From: Rhizobium croatiense
GTDB taxonomy: Bacteria > Pseudomonadota > Alphaproteobacteria > Rhizobiales > Rhizobiaceae
Reading direction: 5' to 3'
DNA length: 64,000 nucleotides
Assembly: GCF_019793465.1 (NCBI RefSeq)
Contig: NZ_JAILYJ010000013.1
Span: 149,054-213,053 of the forward strand
This document shows positions 35,523 to 42,900 of the stretch, piece after piece. The stretch's first letter is position 1, and every line of letters begins with the position of its first letter. Below the pieces are notes generated by a model. It ran no database searches. It was not told the DNA's origin and was given only the letters and a program-made list of their open reading frames with translations. The position numbers and the translations under genes are program-made.

Positions 35523-35552
35523 AAAAAACCCGGCACGAAGGCCGGGTTTTTT
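35523..35552. terminator. Bidirectional terminator after carD
   Basis: AAAACCCGGC and GCCGGGTTTT flank ACGAAG, with A-run and T-run on either side, so it can terminate in both directions. It lies about 20 nt beyond the carD stop on the minus strand and just upstream of the rpoH2 promoter. Confidence 0.85.
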
Positions 35553-35573
35553 CATAAGGAAAACAGGGTCGCC

Positions 35574-36146
35574 TTATGCGGCTTCGTCCTGCGAATCGTC
35601 TTCCTCGATGGCCTTGCCGCGCTTCGGACCCTTGTTGAGGTTGGTCTCGACGAGGCGGACAGCCTCGGTTTCCGACATCTTGTTGACAGCGGCGATTTCG
35701 CGCGCCATGCGGTCGAGCGCAGCCTCGTAGAGCTGGCGCTCGGAATAGGACTGCTCGGGCTGGTTCTCCGCACGATAAAGATCACGCACGACTTCAGCGA
35801 TGGAAATCAGATCGCCGGAATTGATCTTGGCATCATATTCCTGGGCACGGCGGGACCACATGGTGCGCTTGACGCGCGCCTTGCCCTGCACAACCTTCAA
35901 GGCACGATCGACGAAATCCGTTTCCGACAGCTTGCGCATGCCGATGCTCATCGCTTTCGCGACCGGAACCTTCAGGCGCATCTTGTCCTTCTCGAAATCG
36001 ATAACGAAAAGTTCGAGCTTCATGCCGGCAACTTCTTGCTCTTCAATAGCGGTGATGGTACCGACGCCGTGAGCGGGGTAGACGATCGATTCACCGGTCT
36101 TGAAGCCGTGACGTGCTGTAGAAGGTTTTTTCTGCTGAGTCGTCAT
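35574..36146 (-). CDS. carD: CarD-family transcriptional regulator
   Basis: A 190-residue CarD_CdnL protein. The N-terminal RNA-polymerase-interacting Tudor-like domain is marked by GESIVYPAHGVGTITAIEEQ and a FVIDFEKDKMRLKVPVAKA stretch; the C-terminal helical DNA-binding part contains RTMWSRRAQEYDAKINSGD and SYSERQLYEAALDRMAREIA. CarD proteins bind the beta subunit and stabilise promoter open complexes, notably at rRNA promoters. The start at 36146 (MTTQQKKPSTARHG) is preferred over an ATG 9 nt upstream. The tail is acidic and possibly disordered. Confidence 0.94.
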   Translation of the reverse strand: MTTQQKKPSTARHGFKTGESIVYPAHGVGTITAIEEQEVAGMKLELFVIDFEKDKMRLKVPVAKAMSIGMRKLSETDFVDRALKVVQGKARVKRTMWSRRAQEYDAKINSGDLISIAEVVRDLYRAENQPEQSYSERQLYEAALDRMAREIAAVNKMSETEAVRLVETNLNKGPKRGKAIEEDDSQDEAA

Positions 36147-36538
36147 TCTATCCAAAAACTCCCTGTTACGCTTCCGGCGGCGGCCGGAGCCGGGTCAGTC
36201 AGGCCCGGTTGAGACGGTGCATCCGTCGGGTGACTTCACTCTGGTCCCATCAGGCAAAAGCAAGGACTTCTTGCGCGCGATCTGGGGGACCCGGCGCTCA
36301 AAGCGTTGATATGTCACGGAAACCGCGTACGGATTGGTTTTGCTTTCGTGATGGTTTTGGGCATGCGCCATGCCACAAATGGAACAGTAGGCGAAACCTA
36401 TCATAAAAATATGAGGAAATCAATAATTTGGTTCGCCTGAGTCATGCGGGCAACACAGATCACCCATATCAGACACGCAGGATTTAAAACGTTTCATCGC
36501 GGAAACGCCCAAATCCGGCGGTCGATCGGGCGGCCGCG
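36147..36538. other. carD upstream region / fdxA downstream region
   Basis: About 390 nt without a supported gene. Near carD there is a GC-rich hairpin (CCGGG...CCCGG around 36190-36210). The middle is AT-rich around 36400-36430. No recognised operator or terminator with a clear T-run. Short frames here have no family similarity. Confidence 0.5.
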
Positions 36539-36877
36539 TTAATCGCCGGAACCGGGTTGTTCGGAGAAGTACTTCTCGAATTTTCCGGTCTGGCCGTCCA
36601 TCTCCTTGGCCTCCGGCAGCGGCTCCTTCTTGACCGTGATATTCGGCCAGATGCTGGCATACTCGGTGTTGATCTTCAGCCACTTGTCGAGGCCCGGCTC
36701 GGTATCCGGCTTGATCGCCTCGGCGGGACATTCGGGCTCGCAGACGCCGCAATCGATGCATTCGTCGGGATGGATGACGAGGAAATTCTCGCCTTCATAG
36801 AAGCAGTCGACGGGGCAGACTTCTACGCAATCGGTGTATTTGCACTTGATGCAATTGTCGGTCACGACATAGGTCAT
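36539..36877 (-). CDS. fdxA: Ferredoxin, seven-iron FdxA type
   Basis: A 112-residue ferredoxin. The first cluster motif is NCIKCKYTDCVEVCPVDCF and the second DECIDCGVCEPECPAEAI, giving the 3Fe-4S plus 4Fe-4S arrangement of the FdxA family, with the usual C-terminal extension (TEYASIWPNITVKKEPLPEA). It is a soluble electron carrier; the partner is unknown. The start MTYVVTDNC at 36877 is typical; the upstream frame is not. It lies 194 nt downstream of the S4-domain gene on the same strand. Confidence 0.95.
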   Translation of the reverse strand: MTYVVTDNCIKCKYTDCVEVCPVDCFYEGENFLVIHPDECIDCGVCEPECPAEAIKPDTEPGLDKWLKINTEYASIWPNITVKKEPLPEAKEMDGQTGKFEKYFSEQPGSGD

Positions 36878-37071
36878 GAAGAACTCCAGGATTTCCATGC
36901 GGATGGGGCCGGGCAACCTGGAACGTCGCGCCTATCCCCGTGCCGGACGAAAAGCGTGGACAGGCTTGGGAGGCAAGCACGCTTCCGGCAGGTTGTCAGT
37001 GACGTATCGGCTTTATCGCCGGATTTCAAGGATAAACGATCTGCAAAAGCCCCCGCCGCAGACAGAGTTTT

Positions 37072-37476
37072 CTAATCCTCGTCCGACATCAGCCTGTCGA
37101 TTGCGCGTCTTTCCTTTTTGGTCGGACGGCCGGTCCCGGTCGCCCGGATCGCCTGCTCGTAGGGGGTGAGGCGTTTTGCCTCATCCGGCGGCGGGGATTG
37201 GTCATCATAGAGGAGGCGGGCCTCCTCATAGGGACCACGCCGCTCCCCGGCGAGGCGTACGATGAGAACGACGTCACGCCGTTCCAGCGCCAACTCGATG
37301 CGGTCGCCCGGCTTGACCATCTGGCTCGGATGGCTGCAGCGCTCGCCGTTAATGCGCACGTGTCCGGACTGGACATGGCTCTGCGCCAGCGAACGCGACT
37401 TCACCATGCGCGTGAAGAACAGCCACTTGTCGATGCGCTGGCGCGAACCGCTTGCCGGCTGTGTCTCCCCGCCCAT
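37072..37476 (-). CDS. hslR: S4 RNA-binding domain protein (Hsp15-like)
   Basis: A 134-residue protein with an S4 domain at residues 14-75: RIDKWLFFTRMVKSRSLAQS then VRINGERCSHPSQMVKPGD. The basic C-terminal tail (GRPTKKERRAIDRL) is typical of Hsp15/HslR relatives, which bind 50S subunits carrying a stalled nascent chain and help recycle them. Its start lies 2 nt after the stop of the SUV3-like helicase gene, so the two are translated from one mRNA, and a shared RNA-related role is likely. Confidence 0.9.
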   Translation of the reverse strand: MGGETQPASGSRQRIDKWLFFTRMVKSRSLAQSHVQSGHVRINGERCSHPSQMVKPGDRIELALERRDVVLIVRLAGERRGPYEEARLLYDDQSPPPDEAKRLTPYEQAIRATGTGRPTKKERRAIDRLMSDED

Positions 37477-37478
37477 GA

Positions 37479-40400
37479 CTACTTCTTCATCTGTTCCTTG
37501 AGAGCGGCGAGCTTGGCGAAGGGCGAATCCGGATCGATCGGCTTCTCCTTGCGTGGCGGCTTGGCCTCGAAGCGCAGCGGCTGTGCGCCGCGATTGTTGT
37601 TGCGATCGTTACGGTCATTGCGATCGTCACGATCCTTGCGATCGCCACGGTCCTGCCGGTCGCCGCGCGGCTGGTCCTTGCGCTCGCCGCCCCTTGCCTG
37701 CTGCGACCGGCCATCGCGACCGCCGTCCTTGCCGCGGTTGTTGCGGTTGTTGTCGCGTCCGTCGCCGCCGCGATTGCCCTCGCCGCCTTCACCGCCGCCC
37801 GGACGGCGATTGCGCTCGCGGTCCTGGTTCTGGCCGCGATCGTGGCCCTGGCCGCCGCGGCGTTCGCCATGACCACGCGCCTGGCGATGATTATCGTTAC
37901 GGCCGCCGAGGCGCCACAGAAGAACCGGCTTCGGTTCCGCCGGTTCGCCAGCCTCGCCGGAAGCAGCGGCCGCGTCGCCGGCAGCCGAAGCCTCCGCCGA
38001 GGCGGATGTTTCGACCGCTTCGGCCGCAGGGTTGCTTTGGAGTGCTTCTGCCGCGGGCGCGTCGGCTGTGGCCAAGGCCGCCTCGGCTGGGGATGGCTCG
38101 GAAGCAGTCTCTTCCGCCGTCGCGTCGGCGTCGTCATGATCGGCTTTTTCCACCGTCTCTTCCGCGGAGGTTTCCGCAGGGGCGGCAGGCGCCGTAGCGG
38201 CGTCCTGCGCGGCAAGATGAGCCGAGGCCTCTTCCGCCTTCACGGCATCGGCGCGATAGCCGAGACCCTTGAGGATTTCTTCCATGTCCTCGAGCGTCGC
38301 GCCGAGGATCGACAGCATCGCCGTCGTCGTCGTGAAGCGGCGGCCGTCATAGGCGCCCTCCGGACGGTTGTTCTGACCGGGTTTCCACTGCAGCAGCGGA
38401 CGGATGATATCGGCAAGCCGCTCGAGAATGTCGATTCGCACCGCACGCTTGCCGAGGAAACGGAAGCCGGCGAGCTTGTAGAACATCCGCTCGTAGCTCG
38501 GATCGGTCACGACGGAGGTTCGGCCGGCGGCCAGCACGGGAATGAGGTCACCGTAACCCGGCTTGTCGAGACCGTCGTTCTTCAACGCCCAGAGCAGCGT
38601 GATCAGTTCGGCCGGCGCCGGCTTCAGCAGTGCCGGAACGAAGATATGGTAGGCACCGAAACGCACGCCGTAGCGACGCATGGAGGCGCGGGCCTCCTGA
38701 TCCAGCGACTTCACCTCCTCGGTCACGTCACGACGGAAGAGCACGCCGAGATTTTCGACGAGCTGGAAGGCCAGCCCCTTGGCCAGCCCCTGCAGGTCCT
38801 CGGCGCGCGACAGATCGTCGAGCGGCTTCAGCACCGTGCTGATATGATGATTGACGAAGCGCTCGATGCGGGCGGCGACGTGATCGCGGGCATTGCTCGT
38901 CAACTGTTCGTCGGCCAGCAGGATCACCCGCGGGCGCATGACGTGATCGCTGCCCGAAAGCCGCGCCACCGGGTCGCCGAGCCAGCGGATCAACCCGTCC
39001 GAGCCGATCGCCAGATCGCTATTGCCGGCGGCATGCATCCGCGCCGCTCTTGCTTCGAATTCGAGCGCGAGCGCCTTCTGTGACGCAGCCTGAACCGCCT
39101 TGGCATCCGGTCCGTCCGTTCCCGCCACCGGCGTGAAACGGAATCCGCTTAACTGCCCTACATGATGTCCTTCAACGAAGACATCGCCATTCACACTGAT
39201 TTCAGCTTCCAGCATCGCATTCTCTCTCAGGCGCTTCATGAGCACAGATGTCCTGCGATCAACAAAGCGTTTCGTCAACCTTTCATGTAACGCATCGGAC
39301 AATCGATCTTCGATTTCCCGCGTCTTTTCCTGCCAATGTGTCGGATCAGCCAGCCAGCCGGGCCGATTCGAAACATAGGTCCAGGTCCTTATCTGCGCGA
39401 TTCGCGCCGAAAGCGTGTCAATTTCCCCGTCTGTCCGATCGGAGCGATGAACCTGCTCCGCCAGAAACTGCTCGTTCACCGTGCCATAGCGGACGAGATC
39501 GGAAAAGAGGGTCGAGATAAGATCGGCATGTTGTGCCGGAGTGATACGCCGGTAGTCGGGAAGTGCGCAAGCCTCCCAGAGTTTTTCGACGCGTGCCGGC
39601 CGATCGGCGAGATCGATGACCTCGGGATAGCGCGAAAGCTGTTCGAGCGCCTGTTGGTCGACCGCGGGCAGTGCTCGCGTCAGCCCCGCCACGCGCGGTC
39701 CCGCCTCGAGGCTGGCGCGCAGCGACTGGATCGAGGAGAAGTCCATCTCGGTCGTGCGCCATTGCAAAACCTTGACGTTGTCGAATTCGTGGCCCTCGAT
39801 GCGTTGCACCAGCTCTTCTTCGAAGGGCGAGACCTGGCCGGTGACGCCGAAGGTTCCGTCGCGGACGTGCCGCCCGGCGCGGCCGGCGATCTGGCCGAGT
39901 TCACCCGGATTGAGGTTGCGGAACTGGTAGCCGTCGAATTTTCTGTCCTGGGCGAAGGCGACGTGATCGACATCGAGATTGAGGCCCATGCCGATCGCAT
40001 CGGTCGCCACCAGATATTCGACGTCGCCGGCCTGATAAAGCGCGACCTGCGCGTTGCGGGTGCGCGGGCTGAGCGCGCCCAGCACGACCGCCGCACCGCC
40101 GCGCTGCCGGCGGATGAGCTCGGCGATGGCATAGACCTCGTCGGCCGAAAAAGCGACGATGGCGGAGCGCTGCGGCAGCCGGGTGATCTTCTTCTGCCCG
40201 GCATAGAAAAGATGCGAAAGCCGCGGCCGCTCGACGATGGTGATACCGGGCAGGAGCTGCTGCAGGATCGGCCGCATCGTTGCCGCGCCGAGCAGCAGCG
40301 TCTCCTCGCGGCCGCGAAGGTGCAGGATGCGGTCGGTGAAGATATGGCCGCGCTCGAGATCGCCGGCGAGCTGCACCTCGTCGATTGCGACGAAGGCGGC

Positions 40401-40685
40401 CTTGGTGTCGCGCGGCATCGCTTCGACGGTACAGACGGAAAAACGTGCGTTGGCCGGCGAAATCTTTTCCTCACCGGTGACCAGCGCCACGTTCTGCACG
40501 CCAACCTTCTCCACCACCCGCGTATAGACCTCGCGCGCCAGCAGCCGGAGCGGCAGGCCGATCACGCCGGTCCCGTGCGCAACCATGCGCTCGATGGCAT
40601 AATGGGTCTTACCGGTATTGGTTGGTCCGAGCATCGCGGTCACACCGCGCCCGCTCAGAATCATCGGCTGCGAAGTCAGAGTCAT
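37479..40685 (-). CDS. SUV3-like DEAD/DExH RNA helicase with long low-complexity tail
   Basis: A 1068-residue helicase. Motif I GPTNTGKT (residues 21-28), motif II DEVQ in AFVAIDEVQLAGD, GAATMRP as motif III, then IAGRAGRHVRDGTFGVTG as motif VI. This order matches the mitochondrial SUV3 RNA helicase family and its alphaproteobacterial homologues. After about residue 850 the protein is low complexity: an Ala/Glu-rich segment, then an Arg/Gly/Asp/Asn-rich stretch with many RGG- and DRxDR-like repeats, ending in a short conserved tail. The tail probably binds RNA. The next gene, an S4-domain protein, follows after 2 nt. Role in RNA turnover is inferred. Confidence 0.88.
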   Translation of the reverse strand: MTLTSQPMILSGRGVTAMLGPTNTGKTHYAIERMVAHGTGVIGLPLRLLAREVYTRVVEKVGVQNVALVTGEEKISPANARFSVCTVEAMPRDTKAAFVAIDEVQLAGDLERGHIFTDRILHLRGREETLLLGAATMRPILQQLLPGITIVERPRLSHLFYAGQKKITRLPQRSAIVAFSADEVYAIAELIRRQRGGAAVVLGALSPRTRNAQVALYQAGDVEYLVATDAIGMGLNLDVDHVAFAQDRKFDGYQFRNLNPGELGQIAGRAGRHVRDGTFGVTGQVSPFEEELVQRIEGHEFDNVKVLQWRTTEMDFSSIQSLRASLEAGPRVAGLTRALPAVDQQALEQLSRYPEVIDLADRPARVEKLWEACALPDYRRITPAQHADLISTLFSDLVRYGTVNEQFLAEQVHRSDRTDGEIDTLSARIAQIRTWTYVSNRPGWLADPTHWQEKTREIEDRLSDALHERLTKRFVDRRTSVLMKRLRENAMLEAEISVNGDVFVEGHHVGQLSGFRFTPVAGTDGPDAKAVQAASQKALALEFEARAARMHAAGNSDLAIGSDGLIRWLGDPVARLSGSDHVMRPRVILLADEQLTSNARDHVAARIERFVNHHISTVLKPLDDLSRAEDLQGLAKGLAFQLVENLGVLFRRDVTEEVKSLDQEARASMRRYGVRFGAYHIFVPALLKPAPAELITLLWALKNDGLDKPGYGDLIPVLAAGRTSVVTDPSYERMFYKLAGFRFLGKRAVRIDILERLADIIRPLLQWKPGQNNRPEGAYDGRRFTTTTAMLSILGATLEDMEEILKGLGYRADAVKAEEASAHLAAQDAATAPAAPAETSAEETVEKADHDDADATAEETASEPSPAEAALATADAPAAEALQSNPAAEAVETSASAEASAAGDAAAASGEAGEPAEPKPVLLWRLGGRNDNHRQARGHGERRGGQGHDRGQNQDRERNRRPGGGEGGEGNRGGDGRDNNRNNRGKDGGRDGRSQQARGGERKDQPRGDRQDRGDRKDRDDRNDRNDRNNNRGAQPLRFEAKPPRKEKPIDPDSPFAKLAALKEQMKK

Positions 40686-40858
40686 GGTCCATGCAAATGA
40701 GGCGGGCGGCCCCAGGAAAACTGTCGCCTCGCGACAGAGGCATAGAACACATGGACAGCTGCCGCTGCAAACGCAAGGGCAGATTTTAAAATGCTTCCGC
40801 GATTACGACCTTTGCGAGTCATCGGGAACGCCTGCATTTCCGATTCGGAACAGCGTGA

Positions 40859-41340
40859 GAACGAATCAGCGACGAATCGCTGACTCCCGCTGATTCAGCT
40901 TTTGTTCACGGCTAAGTATTGATTTTGAATCACTTTTTCCCACTAGATGCTGAATCGCGAGACTCTGTCCGTTCGCATTTCGGTCGCCTTGCCGGCGGAC
41001 TGCCGCGCGCTTTTTGCCGAGCGAAAATTCTACCCAAATTAACCCCTCGACCAAATCCGGAACGAATCGGAGACGAATCGCCGACCGAACCGCTTTCACC
41101 TTTCGTTCACGGCAAGATCTGGTGCCGCCGCCCTATGCAGCCGCTAGATGCAGGCAGGGCGACAGATCCTCATGTCTCACCGTTCGGGCGGGCGTTAACC
41201 TTTTGACGACGAAATTCACACAGTCCTAATCCGGGAACCGCTTGCGCGATCGGATCGATCAAAAACGGAACGAATCACCGACGAATCGGCGACATTGCGA
41301 TCTTCCCGCTTTGTTCACCGCAACATATTGTATTTAAACG
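40859..41340. repeat. Tandem array of about 205-nt repeats rich in GANTC sites
   Basis: Three diverged direct units start at 40859, 41060 and 41268. Each has GAACGAATC, 3 nt, GACGAATCG, 2 nt, GAC, and then GTTCAC at exactly +45 from the unit start. Units 1 and 2 also share CTAGATGC at +84. The 807-nt gap between the helicase and the DUF3309 gene holds 14 GANTC sites between 40816 and 41395, nine of them in 40816-40965; about two are expected by chance in 580 nt. GANTC is the CcrM cell-cycle methylation site. No gene is supported here. It is described as an array; function is unknown. Confidence 0.8.
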
Positions 41341-41425
41341 TCTTTTTAACCATATCGACAATTTACCGGGGAAGACGGATCGCAAACCATGAATCGCGTC
41401 GCATCACAATTCGCGCGCTCAACCG

Positions 41426-41450
41426 GGAACAAAAATCGCCAATGCGTGTT
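41426..41450 (+). promoter_or_regulatory. Possible EcfG-type promoter for the DUF3309 gene
   Basis: GGAAC (41426-41430), 16 nt, then TGTT (41447-41450) differ from GGAAC-N16-CGTT by one base. The start codon is about 43 nt downstream. It is weaker than the rpoH2 match but well placed for a stress-induced envelope gene. Confidence 0.45.
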
Positions 41451-41492
41451 TCTTGTCCATTCAGATTGCGGATGAAATGAAGGAAACACACC

Positions 41493-41648
41493 ATGCTTGG
41501 CACGATACTTCTCGTTATCCTCATTCTGCTCTTGATCGGAGCCCTGCCGAATTGGGGTTATAGCCGTGGCTGGGGCTATGGACCTTCCGGCGGTTTGGGG
41601 CTAGTTCTCGTCATTATCATTATCCTTGTACTAATGGGCCGCATCTAA
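41493..41648 (+). CDS. DUF3309 small hydrophobic protein
   Basis: A 51-residue membrane peptide, too short for most gene finders. It begins MLGTILLVILILLLIGALP and continues with a Trp/Tyr/Gly-rich turn (NWGYSRGWGYGPSGG) and a second hydrophobic segment ending GRI, the DUF3309 pattern. AAGGAA lies about 8 nt before the ATG. Function is unknown; members are often stress-related in alphaproteobacteria, as I recall. It is followed after 26 nt by a glycine-zipper lipoprotein gene and probably shares its transcript. Confidence 0.85.
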   Translation: MLGTILLVILILLLIGALPNWGYSRGWGYGPSGGLGLVLVIIIILVLMGRI

Positions 41649-41674
41649 AGCCCGACAACCTGGGGAGTTACGAC

Positions 41675-41935
41675 ATGATGAAGAAGATAGTTCTCGTTGG
41701 CGCGCTTGTAGGCGCTCTCGCATCCTGCACGGCGACCGAGCAGGGCACGGCAATCGGCGCCGGCACCGGTGCGGTCATCGGCGGCGCCGTCACCAACAGC
41801 TGGGGTGGTGCCGCTGTCGGCGCCGTGGCCGGCGGTCTGACCGGCGCTCTGATCGGCCAGTCGGTCGAACGCCGCGGCTACTGCATCTATCGCGACCGCT
41901 ACGGCCGCCGCTACGAGGCCCGCTGCCGCTACTGA
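41675..41935 (+). CDS. Glycine-zipper lipoprotein
   Basis: An 86-residue small lipoprotein. MMKKIVLVGALVGALASC is a signal peptide with lipobox LASC (Cys18). The body is a glycine zipper (GTAIGAGTGAVIGGAV, then GGAAVGAVAGGLTGALIG) and the tail is rich in Arg and Tyr (YCIYRDRYGRRYEARCRY). Similar outer-membrane or periplasmic proteins (17 kDa surface antigen/osmotic lipoprotein type) are envelope-stress associated. A GGAG ribosome site precedes the first ATG by 7 nt. A terminator follows 25 nt after the stop. Confidence 0.88.
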   Translation: MMKKIVLVGALVGALASCTATEQGTAIGAGTGAVIGGAVTNSWGGAAVGAVAGGLTGALIGQSVERRGYCIYRDRYGRRYEARCRY

Positions 41936-41960
41936 CCGGCAAGCTCATATCGGACTTCCC

Positions 41961-41987
41961 AACGGGCGCTTCGGCGCCCGTTTTTCT
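41961..41987 (+). terminator. Terminator of the DUF3309/lipoprotein unit
   Basis: AACGGGCGC/GCGCCCGTT with a TTCG tetraloop, followed by a T-run on the plus strand. Confidence 0.9.
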
Positions 41988-42018
41988 TTGCGGCCGCCAA
42001 CGGTGGCATGCCGGACAG

Positions 42019-42054
42019 AAAAAGGAGCGCATCCAGTCGGATGCGCTCCTTTTT
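42019..42054. terminator. Terminator facing phaB, bidirectional
   Basis: AAAAAGGAGCGCATCC pairs with GGATGCGCTCCTTTTT around AGTC. With A-run and T-run on the two sides it can stop transcription from either strand. It lies 49 nt beyond the phaB stop. Confidence 0.88.
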
Positions 42055-42102
42055 CAGTCTACGCGATCATTTCGAAATCGATTCCGATGCTCGCAGAATG
42101 AG

Positions 42103-42828
42103 CTAGACGAAGAACTGTCCGCCATTGGCCGTCAGCGTCGAGCCGGTAATGAAGCCGGCATCGTCGGAGACGAGGAAGGTGACGCAACGGGCGATCTCTT
42201 CCGGCTCGCCGAGACGGCCGACGGGAATCTGGGGAATGATGCGTTCGTTCAGCACTTTCTCCGGCACGGCGAGCACCATTTCCGTTCCGATGTAACCGGG
42301 GCAGATGGCGTTGACCGTGATGTTTTTCGCTGCCCCTTCCTGGGCAAGCGCCTTGGTGAAACCGAGATCGCCGGCCTTGGCGGCCGAATAGTTCGCCTGG
42401 CCCATCTGGCCCTTCTGGCCATTGATCGATGAGATGTTGACGATGCGCCCGAAGCTGCGGTCGCGCATGCCTGTCCAGACCTGATGGGTCATGTTGAACA
42501 AGCCGGTGAGGTTGGTATTGATCACCTCGTGCCACTGCTGCGGCGTCATCTTGTGGAACATTGCATCGCGGGTGATGCCGGCATTGTTGACGAGAATCTC
42601 GACCGGTCCGATCTCGCTTTCAACCGTGGCGATCCCTTCACCGCAGGCGGCGTAGTCCGAAACGTCCCACTTGAATACGGCAACGCCGGTGACCTCGTGG
42701 AAGGCTCTGGCCTTCTCGTCATTGCCGGCATAAGTCGCCGCAACCCTGTATCCGGCGTTTTTCAGCGCCATGGATATGGCTGCGCCGATGCCGCGTGTAC
42801 CTCCGGTGACCAGAGCCACTCTGCTCAT
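42103..42828 (-). CDS. phaB: Acetoacetyl-CoA reductase
   Basis: A 241-residue short-chain dehydrogenase. The cofactor motif is VTGGTRGIGAAISMALK near the N-terminus; the catalytic Ser-Tyr-Lys set lies in NISSINGQKGQMGQANYSAAK. PhaB reduces acetoacetyl-CoA to (R)-3-hydroxybutyryl-CoA with NADPH, the second step of PHB synthesis. Length and the GSTLTANGGQFFV end match the family. GGGGAG precedes the ATG. It lies 72 nt after phaA on the same strand, forming a phaAB unit. Confidence 0.95.
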   Translation of the reverse strand: MSRVALVTGGTRGIGAAISMALKNAGYRVAATYAGNDEKARAFHEVTGVAVFKWDVSDYAACGEGIATVESEIGPVEILVNNAGITRDAMFHKMTPQQWHEVINTNLTGLFNMTHQVWTGMRDRSFGRIVNISSINGQKGQMGQANYSAAKAGDLGFTKALAQEGAAKNITVNAICPGYIGTEMVLAVPEKVLNERIIPQIPVGRLGEPEEIARCVTFLVSDDAGFITGSTLTANGGQFFV

Positions 42829-42900
42829 GTTCCGCTCCCCTTTGTGTTTTCGCCCGCGCTTGGCGGGATTTCAATCAATGACGGATCGTATCGTATGCTA

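Noticed and set aside
36209..36406. A 65-codon plus-strand frame between carD and fdxA
   Set aside because: No recognisable domain, no good ribosome site, and it lies in the carD promoter side.
37560..38200. Repetitive DNA or an alternative plus-strand gene in the helicase tail region
   Set aside because: The repeats encode the low-complexity C-terminus of the helicase in frame. Plus-strand frames here are antisense.
40859..41340. CRISPR array
   Set aside because: The repeats are few, diverged and about 205 nt apart, with no cas genes nearby.
40686..41492. Replication origin
   Set aside because: No DnaA-box TTATCCACA cluster is seen and the flanking genes are not typical of a rhizobial oriC. 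The GANTC cluster alone is not enough.
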